DNA from: Elymus sibiricus | Taxonomy: Eukaryota > Streptophyta > Magnoliopsida > Poales > Poaceae | Length of the DNA: 64,000 nucleotides | Direction of reading: 5' to 3' | NCBI GenBank assembly: GCA_039707655.1 | Contig: CM077665.1 | Location: 448,445,531-448,509,530, forward strand | Notes under the pieces: model-generated | The model's input: only the letters and a program-made list of their open reading frames with translations | Told to the model about the DNA's origin: nothing | The model's database searches: none | Made by a program: the position numbers and the translations under genes | In this document: piece after piece, positions 1-14,100 of the stretch | Layout: every line of letters starts with the position of its first letter | Position numbering within the stretch: the stretch's first letter is position 1

Positions 1-2276
1 TCTTGAGTTAAAATATGTTTAAAAAAATAAAATCCTTTTGTAATAGACGAGTTTTCGTGCGAAACCCTGATACTTTGAAGGAGATTGTCCAGTTTGTACA
101 CGAAGTGCATCCAGTTTTTCCCGTAACCCTCTCACCTTTTTAGCACATGCTATGTGGGTGAAATTATGATACCATGCCAATTTTCAACCATTTCAGAGTT
201 CATTTGCAGTGCTTTTCAATCTCAGGGTCATCTTAGCTCAAAATAAATCATGAAATGCATTAAAAATAGCAAATGAAGTCAGAAAAGGGTTGAAAAGTGA
301 TGACGTGGCTTTGAATGGTGCATATTGAATGCAGAAAAAGTCTTGAGTTAAAATATGTTTAAAAAAATGAAATCCCTTTGTAATAGACGAGTTTTCGTCC
401 GAAACCCTGATACTTCGAAGGAGATTGTCTAGTTTGTCCACGAAGTGCATCCAGTTTTTCCCGTAACTTTCTCAACTTTTTAGCACATGCTATGTGGGTG
501 AAATTATGATACCATGCCAATTTTCAACCATTTCAGAGATCATTTGCAGTGCTTTTCAATCTCAGGGTCATCTTAGCTCAAAATAAATCATGAAATGCAT
601 GAAAAATAGCAAATGAAGTCAGAAAAGGGTTGAAAAGTGATGACGTGGCTTTGAATGGTGCATATTGAATGCAGAAAAAGTCTTGAGTTAAAATATGTTT
701 AAAAAAATAAAATCCCTTTGTAATAGACGAGTTTTCGTCCGAAACCCTGATACTTCGAAGGAGATTGTCCAGTTTGTACACGAAGTGCATCCAGTTTTTC
801 CCGTAACTTTCTCAACTTTTTAGCACATGTTATGTGGGTGAAATTATGATACCATGCCAATTTTCAACCATTTCATAGTTCATTTGAAGTGCTTTTCAAT
901 TTCAGGGTCATCTTAGCTCAAAATAGATCATGAAATGCATGAAAAATAGCAAATGAAGTCAGAAAAGGGTTGAAAAGTGATGATGTGGCTTTGAATGGTG
1001 CATATTGAATGTAGAAAAGTCCTGAGTTAAAATATGTTTAAAAAAATAAAATCCTTTTGTAATAGACGAGTTTTCGTGCGAAACCCTGATACTTTGAAGG
1101 AGATTGTCCAGTTTGTACACGAAGTGCATCCAGTTTTTCCCGTAACCCTCTCACCTTTTTAGCACATGCTATGTGGGTGAAATTATGATACCATGCCAAT
1201 TTTCAACCATTTCAGAGTTCATTTGCAGTGCTTTTCAATCTCAGGGTCATCTTAGCTCAAAATAAATCATGAAATGCATTAAAAATAGCAAATGAAGTCA
1301 GAAAAGGGTTGAAAAGTGATGACGTGGCTTTGAATGGTGCATATTGAATGCAGAAAAAGTCTTGAGTTAAAATATGTTTAAAAAAATGAAATCCCTTTGT
1401 AATAGACGAGTTTTCGTCCGAAACCCTGATACTTCGAAGGAGATTGTCCAGTTTGTACACGAAGTGCATCCAGTTTTTCCCGTAACTTTCTCAACTTTTT
1501 AGCACATGCTATGTGGGTGAAATTATGATACCATGCCAATTTTCAACCATTCCAGAGTTCATTTGCAGTGCTTTTCAATCTCAGGGTCATCTTACCTCAA
1601 AATAAATCATGAAATGCATGAAAAATAGCAAATGAAGTCAGAAAAGGGTTGAAAAGTGATGATGTGGCTTTGAATGGTGCATATTGAATGCAGAAAAAGT
1701 CTTGAGTTAAAATATGTTTAAAAAAATGAAATCCCTTTGTAATAGACGAGTTTTCGTGCGAAACCCTGATACTTTGAAGGAGATTGTCCAGTTTGTACAC
1801 GAAGTGCATCCAGTTTTTCCCGTAACTTTCTCAACTTTTTAGCACATGCTATGTGGGTGAAATTATGATACCATGCCAATTTTCAACCATTTCATAGTTC
1901 ATTTGAAGTGCTTTTCAATTTCAGGGTCATCTTAGCTCAAAATAGATCATGAAATGCATGAAAAATAGCAAATGAAGTTAGAAAAGGGTTGAAAAGTGAT
2001 GATGTGGCTTTGAATGGTGCATATTGAATGCAGAAAAAGTCTTGAGTTAAAATATGTTTAAAAAAATAAAATCCTTTTGTAATAGACGAGTTTTCGTGCG
2101 AAACCCTGATACTTTGAAGGAGATTGTCCAGTTTGTACACGAAGTGCATCCAGTTTTTCCCGTAACCCTCTCACCTTTTTAGCACATGCTATGTGGGTGA
2201 AATTATGATACCATGCCAATTTTCAACCACTTCAGAGTTCATTTGCAGTGCTTTTCAATCTCAGGGTCATCTTAGC
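1..2276. repeat. Satellite block with dimer/trimer phasing
   Basis: Monomers near 238, 1257 and 2277 share 'gcattaaaaatagc' plus 'gatgacgtgg', and the ones between are the alternating subtype. Spacing of the marked monomers is 1019-1020 bp, a three-monomer period that gives way to 680-bp dimers after 2277. The monomer at about 918 carries a 1-bp loss and a changed spacer ('gtagaaaagtcc'). The window opens inside a monomer. Confidence 0.7.
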
Positions 2277-5200
2277 TCAAAATAAATCATGAAATGCATT
2301 AAAAATAGCAAATGAAGTCAGAAAAGGGTTGAAAAGTGATGACGTGGCTTTGAATGGTGCATATTGAATGCAGAAAAAGTCTTGAGTTAAAATATGTTTA
2401 AAAAAATGAAATCCCTTTGTAATAGACGAGTTTTCGTCCGAAACCCTGATACTTCGAAGGAGATTGTCCAGTTTTTCCACGAAGTGCATCCAGTTTTTCC
2501 CGTAACTTTCTCAACTTTTTAGCACATGCTATGTGGGTGAAATTATGATACCATGCCAATTTTCAACCATTTCATAGTTCATTTGAAGTGCTTTTCAATT
2601 TCAGGGTCATCTTAGCTCAAAATAGATCATGAAATGCATGAAAAATAGCAAATGAAGTCAGAAAAGGGTTGAAAAGTGATGATGTGGCTTTGAATGGTGC
2701 ATATTGAATGCAGAAAAAGTCTTGAGTTAAAATATGTTTAAAAAAATAAAATCCTTTTGTAATAGACGAGTTTTCGTGCGAAACCCTGATACTTTGAAGG
2801 AGATTGTCCAGTTTGTACACGAAGTGCATCCAGTTTTTCCCGTAACCCTCTCACCTTTTTAGCACATGCTATGTGGGTGAAATTATGATACCATGCCAAT
2901 TTTCAACCATTTCAGAGTTCATTTGCAGTGCTTTTCAATCTCAGGGTCATCTTAGCTCAAAATAAATCATGAAATGCATTAAAAATAGCAAATGAAGTCA
3001 GAAAAGGGTTGAAAAGTGATGACGTGGCTTTGAATGGTGCATATTGAATGCAGAAAAAGTCTTGAGTTAAAATATGTTTAAAAAAATGAAATCCCTTTGT
3101 AATAGACGAGTTTTCGTCCGAAACCCTGATACTTCGAAGGAGATTCTCCAGTTTGTACACGAAGTGCATCCAGTTTTTCCCGTAACTTTCTCAACTTTTT
3201 AGCACATGCTATGTGGGTGAAATTATGATACCATGCCAATTTTCAACCATTTCATAGTTCATTTGCAGTGCTTTTCAATTTCAGGGTCATCTTAGCTCAA
3301 AATAGAACATGAAATGCATGAAAAATAGCAAATGAAGTCAGAAAAGGGTTGAAAAGTGTTGATGTGGCTTTGAATGGTGCATATTGAATGCAGAAAAAGT
3401 CTTGAGTTAAAATATGTTTAAAAAAATAAAATCCTTTTGTAATAGACGAGTTTTCGTGCGAAACCCTGATACTTTGAAGGAGATTGTCCAGTTTGTACAC
3501 GAAGTGCATCCAGTTTTTCCCGTAACCCTCTCACCTTTTTAGCACATGCTATGTGGGTGAAATTATGATACCATGCTAATTTTCATCCATTTCAGAGTTC
3601 ATTTGCAGTGCTTTTCAATCTCAGGGTCATCTTAGCTCAAAATAAATCATGAAATGCATGAAAAATAGCAAATGAAGTCAGAAAAGGGTTGAAAAGTGAT
3701 GATGTGGATTTGAATGGTGCATATTGAATGCAGAAAAAGTCTTGAGTTAAAATATGTTTAAAAAAATGAAATCCCTTTGTAATAGACGAGTTTTCGTCCG
3801 AAACCCTGATACTTCGAAGGAGATTGTCCAGTTTGTACACGAAGTGCATCCAGTTTTTCCCGTAACTTTCTCAACTTTTTAGCACATGCTATGAGGGTGA
3901 AATTATGATACCATGCCAATTTTCAACCATTTCATAGTTCATTTGTAGTGCTTTTCAATTTCAGGGTCATCTTAGCTCAAAATAGATCATGAAATGCATG
4001 AAAAGAAGCAAATGAAGTCAGAAAAGGGTTGAAAAGTGATGATGTGGCTTTGAATGGTGCATATTGAATGCAGAAAAAGTCTTGAGTTAAAATATGTTTA
4101 AAAAAATAAAATCCTTTTGTAATAGACGAGTTTTCGTGCCAAACCCTGATACTTTGAAGGAGAATGTCCAGTTTGTACACGAAGTGCATCCAGTTTTTCC
4201 CGTAACCCTCTCACCTTTTTAGCACATGCTATGTGGGTGAAATTATGATACGATGCCAATTTTCAACCATTTCAGAGTTCATTTGCAGTGCTTTTCAATC
4301 TCAGGGTCATCTTAGCTCAAAATAAATCATGAAATGCATGAAAAATAGCAAATGAAGTCAGAAAAGGGTTGAAAAGTGATGATGTGGTTTTTAATGGTGC
4401 ATATTGAATGCAGAAAAAGTCTTGAGTTAAAATATGTTTAAAAATATGAAATCCCTTTGTAATAGACGAGTTTTCGTCCGAAACCCTGATACTTCGAAGG
4501 AGATTGTCCAGTTTGTACACGAAGTGCATCCAGTTTTTCCCGTAACTTTCTCAACTTTTTAGCACATGCTATGTGGGTGAAATTATGATACCATGCCAAT
4601 TTTCAACCATTTCATAGTTCATTTGCAGTGCTTTTCAATTTCAGGGTCATCTTAGCTCAAAATAGATCATGAAATGCATGAAAAATAGCAAATGAAGTCA
4701 GAAAAGGGTTGAAAAGTGATGATGTGGCTTTGAATGGTGCATATTGAATGCAGAAAAAGTCTTGAGTTAAAATATGTTTAAAAAAATGAAATCCCTTTGT
4801 AATAGACGAGTTTTCGTGCGAAACCCTGATACTTCGAAGGAGATTGTCCAGTTTGTACACGAAGTGCATCCAGTTTTTCCCGTAACTTTCTCAACTTTTT
4901 AGCACATGCTATGTGGGTGAAATTAGGATACCATGCCAATTTTCAACCATTTCAGAGTTCATTTGCAGTGCTTTTCAATCTCAGAGTCATCTTAGCTCAA
5001 AATAAATCATGAAATGCATGAAAAATAGCAAATGAAGTCAGAAAAGGGTTGAAAAGTGATGATGTGGCTTTGAATGGTGCATATTGAATGCAGAAAATGT
5101 CTTGAGTTAAAATATATTTAAAAATATGAAATCCCTTTGTAATAGACATGTTTTCGTCCGAAACCCTAATACTTCGAAGGAGACTGTCCAGTTTCTACAC

Positions 5201-6694
5201 GTAGTCATTCCAGTTTTTGCCGTAACCCTCTCAACTTTCTAGCACATGCTATGTGGGTGAAATTATGATACCATGCCAATTTTCAACCATTCCAGAGTTC
5301 ATTTGCAGTGCTTTTCAATCTCAGGGTCATCTTAGCTCAAAATAAATCATGAAATGCATGAAAAATAGCAAATGAAGTCAGAAAAGGGTTGAAAAGTGAT
5401 GATGTGGCTTTTAATGGTGCATATTGAATGCAGAAAAAGTCTTGAGTTAAAATATGTTTAAAAATATGAAATCCCTTTGTAATAGACGAGTTTTCGTCCG
5501 AAACCCTGATACTTCGAAGGAGATTCTCCAGTTTGTACACGAAGTGCATCCAGTTTTTCCTGTAACCCTCTCAACTTTTTAGCACATGCTATGTGGGCGA
5601 AATTATGATACCATGCCAATTTTCAACCATTTCAGAGATCATTTGCAGTGCTTTTCAATCTCAGGGTTATCTTAGCTCAAAATAAATCATGAAATGCATG
5701 AAAAATAGCAAATGAAGTCAGAAAAGGGTTGAAAAGTGATGACGTGGCTTTGAATGGTGCATATTGAATGCAGAAAAAGTCTTGAGTTAAAATATGTTTA
5801 AAAAAATGAAATCCCTTTGTAATAGACGAGTTTTCGTCCGAAACCCTGATACTTCGAAGGAGATTGTCCAGTTTGTACACGAAGTGCATCCAGTTTTTCC
5901 CGTAACTTTCTCAACTTTTTAGCACATGCTATGTGGGTGAAATTATGATACCATGCCAATTTTCAACCATTTCATAGTTCATTTGAAGTGCTTTTCAATT
6001 TCAGGGTCATCTTAGCTCAAAATAGATCATGAAATGCATGAAAAATAGCAAATGAAGTCAGAAAAGGGTTGAAAAGTGATGATGTGGCTTTGAATGGTGC
6101 ATATTGAATAAAGAAAAAGTCTTGAGTTAAAATATTTTTAAAAAATGAAATCCCTTTGTAATAGACGAGTTTTCGTCCGAAACCCTGATACTTCGAAGGA
6201 GATTGTCTAGTTTGTACACGAAGTGCATCCAGTTTTTCCCGTAACCCTCTCAACTTTTTAGCACATGCTATGTGGGTGAAATTATGATACCATGCCAATT
6301 TTCAACCATTTCAGAGTTCATTTGGAGTGCTTTTCAATCTCAGGGTCATCTTAGCTCAAAATAAATCATGAAATGCATGAAAAATAGCAAATGAAGTCAG
6401 AAAAGGGTTGAAAAGTGATGATGTGGCTTTGAATGGTGCATATTGAATAAAGAAAAAGTCTTGAGTTAAAATATTTTTAAAAAATGAAATCCCTTTGTAA
6501 TAGACGAGTTTTCGTCCGAAACCCTGATACTTCGAAGGAGATTGTCCAGTTTGTACACGAAGTGCATCCAGTTTTTCCCGTAACGCTCTCAACTTTTTAG
6601 CACATGCTATGTGGGTGAAATTATGATACCATGCCAATTTTCAACTATTTCAGAGATCATTTGCAGTGCTTTTCAATCTAAGGGTCATTTTAGC
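2277..6694. repeat. HOR1 copy 1 (13 monomers, 4418 bp)
   Basis: The monomer order here repeats at +4418 bp, and again at about +8836 bp. Markers in order: a monomer with 'agaacatgaaatgc' and 'gtgttgatgtgg' (about 3297); one with 'gtggatttgaatgg' (3637); one with 'aaaagaagcaaatg' and 'gtgccaaaccc' (3977); one with 'gtggtttttaatgg' (4317); the most diverged monomer, with 'agacatgttttcg' and 'cacgtagtcattcc' (4997); one with 'gggcgaaatt' (5337); and two 339-bp monomers with 'gaataaagaaaaag' (6017, 6356). Against copy 2 I see only a handful of substitutions, for example near 3146, 3585 and 5818. Boundaries are set to the monomer register and are approximate. Confidence 0.85.
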
Positions 6695-9600
6695 TCAAAA
6701 TAAATCATGAAATGCATTAAAAATAGCAAATGAAGTCAGAAAAGGGTTGAAAAGTGATGACGTGGCTTTGAATGGTGCATATTGAATGCAGAAAAAGTCT
6801 TGAGTTAAAATATGTTTAAAAAAATGAAATCCCTTTGTAATAGACGAGTTTTCGTCCGAAACCCTGATACTTCGAAGGAGATTGTCCAGTTTGTACACGA
6901 AGTGCATCCAGTTTTTCCCTTAACTTTCTCAACTTTTTAGCACATGCTATGTGGGTGAAATTATGATACCATGCCAATTTTCAACCATTTCATAGTTCAT
7001 TTGAAGTGCTTTTCAATTTCAGGGTCATCTTAGCTCAAAATAGATCATGAAATGCATGAAAAATAGCAAATGAAGTCAGAAAAGGGTTGAAAAGTGATGA
7101 TGTGGCTTTGAATGGTGCATATTGAATGCAGAAAAAGTCTTGAGTTAAAATATGTTTAAAAAAATAAAATCCTTTTGTAATAGACGAGTTTTCGTGCGAA
7201 ACCCTGATACTTTGAAGGAGATTGTCCAGTTTGTACACGAAGTGCATCCAGTTTTTCCCGTAACCCTCTCACCTTTATAGCACATGCTATGTGGGTGAAA
7301 TTATGATACCATGCCAATTTTCAACCATTTCAGAGTTCATTTGCAGTGCTTTTCAATCTCAGGGTCATCTTAGCTCAAAATAAATCATGAAATGCATTAA
7401 AAATAGCAAATGAAGTCAGAAAAGGGTTGAAAAGTGATGACGTGGCTTTGAATGGTGCATATTGAATGCAGAAAAAGTCTTGAGTTAAAATATGTTTAAA
7501 AAAATGAAATCCCTTTGTAATAGACGAGTTTTCGTCCGAAACCCTGATACTTCGAAGGAGATTGTCCAGTTTGTACACGAAGTGCATCCAGTTTTTCCCG
7601 TAACTTTCTCAACTTTTTAGCACATGCTATGTGGGTGAAATTATGATACCATGCCAATTTTCAACCATTTCATAGTTCATTTGCAGTGCTTTTCAATTTC
7701 AGGGTCATCTTAGCTCAAAATAGAACATGAAATGCATGAAAAATAGCAAATGAAGTCAGAAAAGGGTTGAAAAGTGTTGATGTGGCTTTGAATGGTGCAT
7801 ATTGAATGCAGAAAAAGTCTTGAGTTAAAATATGTTTAAAAAAATAAAATCCTTTTGTAATAGACGAGTTTTCGTGCGAAACCCTGATACTTTGAAGGAG
7901 ATTGTCCAGTTTGTACACGAAGTGCATCCAGTTTTTCCCGTAACCCTCTCACCTTTTTAGCACATGCTATGTGGGTGAAATTATGATACCATGCTAATTT
8001 TCAACCATTTCAGAGTTCATTTGCAGTGCTTTTCAATCTCAGGGTCATCTTAGCTCAAAATAAATCATGAAATGCATGAAAAATAGCAAATGAAGTCAGA
8101 AAAGGGTTGAAAAGTGATGATGTGGATTTGAATGGTGCATATTGAATGCAGAAAAAGTCTTGAGTTAAAATATGTTTAAAAAAATGAAATCCCTTTGTAA
8201 TAGACGAGTTTTCGTCCGAAACCCTGATACTTCGAAGGAGATTGTCCAGTTTGTACACGAAGTGCATCCAGTTTTTCCCGTAACTTTCTCAACTTTTTAG
8301 CACATGCTATGAGGGTGAAATTATGATACCATGCCAATTTTCAACCATTTCATAGTTCATTTGTAGTGCTTTTCAATTTCAGGGTCATCTTAGCTCAAAA
8401 TAGATCATGAAATGCATGAAAAGAAGCAAATGAAGTCAGAAAAGGGTTGAAAAGTGATGATGTGGCTTTGAATGGTGCATATTGAATGCAGAAAAAGTCT
8501 TGAGTTAAAATATGTTTAAAAAAATAAAATCCTTTTGTAATAGACGAGTTTTCGTGCCAAACCCTGATACTTTGAAGGAGAATGTCCAGTTTGTACACGA
8601 AGTGCATCCAGTTTTTCCCGTAACCCTCTCACCTTTTTAGCACATGCTATGTGGGTGAAATTATGATACGATGCCAATTTTCAACCATTTCAGAGTTCAT
8701 TTGCAGTGCTTTTCAATCTCAGGGTCATCTTAGCTCAAAATAAATCATGAAATGCATGAAAAATAGCAAATGAAGTCAGAAAAGGGTTGAAAAGTGATGA
8801 TGTGGTTTTTAATGGTGCATATTGAATGCAGAAAAAGTCTTGAGTTAAAATATGTTTAAAAATATGAAATCCCTTTGTAATAGACGAGTTTTCGTCCGAA
8901 ACCCTGATACTTCGAAGGAGATTGTCCAGTTTGTACACGAAGTGCATCCAGTTTTTCCCGTAACTTTCTCAACTTTTTAGCACATGCTATGTGGGTGAAA
9001 TTATGATACCATGCCAATTTTCAACCATTTCATAGTTCATTTGCAGTGCTTTTCAATTTCAGGGTCATCTTAGCTCAAAATAGATCATGAAATGCATGAA
9101 AAATAGCAAATGAAGTCAGAAAAGGGTTGAAAAGTGATGATGTGGCTTTGAATGGTGCATATTGAATGCAGAAAAAGTCTTGAGTTAAAATATGTTTAAA
9201 AAAATGAAATCCCTTTGTAATAGACGAGTTTTCGTGCGAAACCCTGATACTTCGAAGGAGATTGTCCAGTTTGTACACGAAGTGCATCCAGTTTTTCCCG
9301 TAACTTTCTCAACTTTTTAGCACATGCTATGTGGGTGAAATTAGGATACCATGCCAATTTTCAACCATTTCAGAGTTCATTTGCAGTGCTTTTCAATCTC
9401 AGAGTCATCTTAGCTCAAAATAAATCATGAAATGCATGAAAAATAGCAAATGAAGTCAGAAAAGGGTTGAAAAGTGATGATGTGGCTTTGAATGGTGCAT
9501 ATTGAATGCAGAAAATGTCTTGAGTTAAAATATATTTAAAAATATGAAATCCCTTTGTAATAGACATGTTTTCGTCCGAAACCCTAATACTTCGAAGGAG

Positions 9601-11112
9601 ACTGTCCAGTTTCTACACGTAGTCATTCCAGTTTTTGCCGTAACCCTCTCAACTTTCTAGCACATGCTATGTGGGTGAAATTATGATACCATGCCAATTT
9701 TCAACCATTCCAGAGTTCATTTGCAGTGCTTTTCAATCTCAGGGTCATCTTAGCTCAAAATAAATCATGAAATGCATGAAAAATAGCAAATGAAGTCAGA
9801 AAAGGGTTGAAAAGTGATGATGTGGCTTTTAATGGTGCATATTGAATGCAGAAAAAGTCTTGAGTTAAAATATGTTTAAAAATATGAAATCCCTTTGTAA
9901 TAGACGAGTTTTCGTCCGAAACCCTGATACTTCGAAGGAGATTCTCCAGTTTGTACACGAAGTGCATCCAGTTTTTCCTGTAACCCTCTCAACTTTTTAG
10001 CACATGCTATGTGGGCGAAATTATGATACCATGCCAATTTTCAACCATTTCAGAGATCATTTGCAGTGCTTTTCAATCTCAGGGTTATCTTAGCTCAAAA
10101 TAAATCATGAAATGCATGAAAAATAGCAAATGAAGTCAGAAAAGGGTTGAAAAGTGATGACGTGGCTTTGAATGGTGCATATTGAATGCAGAAAAAGTCT
10201 TGAGTTAAAATATGTTTAAAAAAATGAAATCCCTTTGAAATAGACGAGTTTTCGTCCGAAACCCCGATACTTCGAAGGAGATTGTCCAGTTTGTACACGA
10301 AGTGCATCCAGTTTTTCCCGTAACTTTCTCAACTTTTTAGCACATGCTATGTGGGTGAAATTATGATACCATGCCAATTTTCAACCATTTCATAGTTCAT
10401 TTGAAGTGCTTTTCAATTTCAGGGTCATCTTAGCTCAAAATAGATCATGAAATGCATGAAAAATAGCAAATGAAGTCAGAAAAGGGTTGAAAAGTGATGA
10501 TGTGGCTTTGAATGGTGCATATTGAATAAAGAAAAAGTCTTGAGTTAAAATATTTTTAAAAAATGAAATCCCTTTGTAATAGACGAGTTTTCGTCCGAAA
10601 CCCTGATACTTCGAAGGAGATTGTCTAGTTTGTACACGAAGTGCATCCAGTTTTTCCCGTAACCCTCTCAACTTTTTAGCACATGCTATGTGGGTGAAAT
10701 TATGATACCATGCCAATTTTCAACCATTTCAGAGTTCATTTGGAGTGCTTTTAAATCTCAGGGTCATCTTAGCTCAAAATAAATCATGAAATGCATGAAA
10801 AATAGCAAATGAAGTCAGAAAAGGGTTGAAAAGTGATGATGTGGCTTTGAATGGTGCATATTGAATAAAGAAAAAGTCTTGAGTTAAAATATTTTTAAAA
10901 AATGAAATCCCTTTGTAATAGACGAGTTTTCGTCCGAAACCCTGATACTTCGAAGGAGATTGTCCAGTTTGTACACGAAGTGCATCCAGTTTTTCCCGTA
11001 ACGCTCTCAACTTTTTAGCACATGCTATGTGGGTGAAATTATGATACCATGCCAATTTTCAACTATTTCAGAGATCATTTGCAGTGCTTTTCAATCTAAG
11101 GGTCATTTTAGC
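6695..11112. repeat. HOR1 copy 2 (13 monomers, 4418 bp)
   Basis: Same monomer order as copy 1 at a constant 4418-bp offset. The marked monomers fall at 7715, 8055, 8395, 8735, 9415, 9755, 10435 and 10774. Private changes against copy 1 include 'tttgaaatag' and 'accccgatac' near 10237-10266 and 'ttttaaatctc' near 10751. The junction sequence 'atctaagggtcatttt' at both ends of the unit (about 6676 and 11094) confirms the period. Confidence 0.85.
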
Positions 11113-14100
11113 TCAAAATAAATCATGAAATGCATTAAAAATAGCAAATGAAGTCAGAAAAGGGTTGAAAAGTGATGACGTGGCTTTGAATGGTGCATAT
11201 TGAATGCAGAAAAAGTCTTGAGTTAAAATATGTTTAAAAAAATGAAATCCCTTTGTAATAGACGAGTTTTCGTCCGAAACCCTGATACTTCGAAGGAGAT
11301 TGTCCAGTTTGTACACGAAGTGCATCCAGTTTTTCCCTTAACTTTCTCAACTTTTTAGCACATGCTATGTGGGTGAAATTATGATACCATGCCAATTTTC
11401 AACCATTTCATAGTTCATTTGAAGTGCTTTTCAATTTCAGGGTCATCTTAGCTCAAAATAGATCATGAAATGCATGAAAAATAGCAAATGAAGTCAGAAA
11501 AGGGTTGAAAAGTGATGATGTGGCTTTGAATGGTGCATATTGAATGCAGAAAAAGTCTTGAGTTAAAATATGTTTAAAAAAATAAAATCCTTTTGTAATA
11601 GACGAGTTTTCGTGCGAAACCCTGATACTTTGAAGGAGATTGTCCAGTTTGTACACGAAGTGCATCCAGTTTTTCCCGTAACCCTCTCACCTTTATAGCA
11701 CATGCTATGTGGGTGAAATTATGATTCCATGCCAATTTTCAACCATTTCAGAGTTCATTTGCAGTGCTTTTCAATCTCAGGGTCATCTTAGCTCAAAATA
11801 AATCATGAAATGCATTAAAAATAGCAAATGAAGTCAGAAAAGGGTTGAAAAGTGATGACGTGGCTTTGAATGGTGCATATTGAATGCAGAAAAAGTCTTG
11901 AGTTAAAATATGTTTAAAAAAATGAAATCCCTTTGTAATAGACGAGTTTTCGTCCGAAACCCTGATACTTCGAAGGAGATTGTCCAGTTTGTACACGAAG
12001 TGCATCCAGTTTTTCCCGTAACTTTCTCAACTTTTTAGCACATGCTATGTGGGTGAAATTATGATACCATGCCAATTTTCAACCATTTCATAGTTCATTT
12101 GCAGTGCTTTTCAATTTCAGGGTCATCTTAGCTCAAAATAGAACATGAAATGCATGAAAAATAGCAAATGAAGTCAGAAAAGGGTTGAAAAGTGTTGATG
12201 TGGCTTTGAATGGTGCATATTGAATGCAGAAAAAGTCTTGAGTTAAAATATGTTTAAAAAAATAAAATCCTTTTGTAATAGACGAGTTTTCGTGCGAAAC
12301 CCTGATACTTTGAAGGAGATTGTCCAGTTTGTACACGAAGTGCATCCAGTTTTTCCCGTAACCCTCTCACCTTTTTAGCACATGCTATGTGGGTGAAATT
12401 ATGATACCATGCTAATTTTCAACCATTTCAGAGTTCATTTGCAGTGCTTTTCAATCTCAGGGTCATCTTAGCTCAAAATAAATCATGAAATGCATGAAAA
12501 ATAGCAAATGAAGTCAGAAAAGGGTGAAAAGTGATGATGTGGATTTGAATGGTGCATATTGAATGCAGAAAAAGTCTTGAGTTAAAATATGTTTAAAAAA
12601 ATGAAATCCCTTTGTAATAGACGAGTTTTCGTGCGAAACCCTGATACTTCGAAGGAGATTGTCCAGTTTCTACACGAAGTGCATCCAGTTTTTCCCGTAA
12701 CTTTCTCAACTTTTTAGCACATGCTATGAGGGTGAAATTATGATACCATGCCAATTTTCAACCATTTCATAGTTCATTTGATGTGCTTTTCAATTTCAGG
12801 GTCATCTTAGCTCAAAATAGATCATGAAATGCATGAAAAGAAGCAAATGAAGTCAGAAAAGGGTTGAAAAGTGATGATGTGGCTTTGAATGGTGCATATT
12901 GAATGCAGAAAAAGTCTTGAGTTAAAATATGTTTAAAAAAATAAAATCCTTTTGTAATAGACGAGTTTTCGTGCCAAACCCTGATACTATGAAGGAGAAT
13001 GTCCAGTTTGTACACGAAGTGCATCCAGTTTTTCCCGTAACCCTCTCACCTTTTTAGCACATGCTATGTGGGTGAAATTATGATACCATGCCAATTTTCA
13101 ACCATTTCAGAGTTCATTTGCAGTGCTTTTCAATCTCAGGGTCATCTTAGCTCAAAATAAATCATGAAATGCATGAAAAATAGCAAATGAAGTCAGAAAA
13201 GGGTTGAAAAGTGATGATGTGGCTTTTAATGGTGCATATTGAATGCAGAAAAAGTCTTGAGTTAAAATATGTTTAAAAATATCAAATCCCTTTGTAATAG
13301 ACGAGTTTTCGTCCGAAACCCTGATACTTCGAAGGAGATTGTCCAGTTTGTACACGAAGTGCATCCAGTTTTTCCCGTAACTTTCTCAACTTTTTTGCAC
13401 ATGCTATGTGGGTGAAATTATGATACCATGCCAATTTTCAACCATTTCATAGTTCATTTGCAGTGCTTTTCAATTTCAGGGTCATCTTAGCTCAAAATAG
13501 ATCATGAAATGCATGAAAAATAGCAAATGAAGTCAAAAAAGGGTTGAAAAGTGATGATGTGGCTTTGAATGGTGCATATTGAATGCAGAAAAAGTCTTGA
13601 GTTAAAATATGTTTTAAAAATGAAATCCCTTTTGTAATAGACGAGTTTTCGTGCGAAACCCTGATACTTCGAAGGAGATTGTCCAGTTTGTACACGATGT
13701 GCATCCAGTTTTTCCCGTAACCCTCTCAACTTTTTAGCACATGCTATGTGGGTGAAATTAGGATACCATGCCAATTTTCAACCATTTCAGAGTTCATTTG
13801 CAGTGCTTTTCAATCTCAGAGTCATCTTAGCTCAAAATAAATCATGAAATGCATGAAAAATAGCAAATGAAGTCAGAAAAGGGTTGAAAAGTGATGATGT
13901 GGCTTTGAATGGTGCATATTGAATGCAGAAAATGTCTTGAGTTAAAATATATTTAAAAATATGAAATCCCTTTGTAATAGACATGTTTTCGTCCGAAACC
14001 CTAATACTTCGAAGGAGACTGTCCAGTTTCTACACGTAGTCATTCCAGTTTTTGCCGTAACCCTCTCAACTTTCTAGCACATGCTATGTGGGTGAAATTA

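Noticed and set aside
5161..5175. Telomere-like AAACCCTAA in a monomer
   Set aside because: Each monomer has one AAACCCT heptamer, and a few extend it by one substitution. There is no tandem TTTAGGG, so it is not telomeric sequence.
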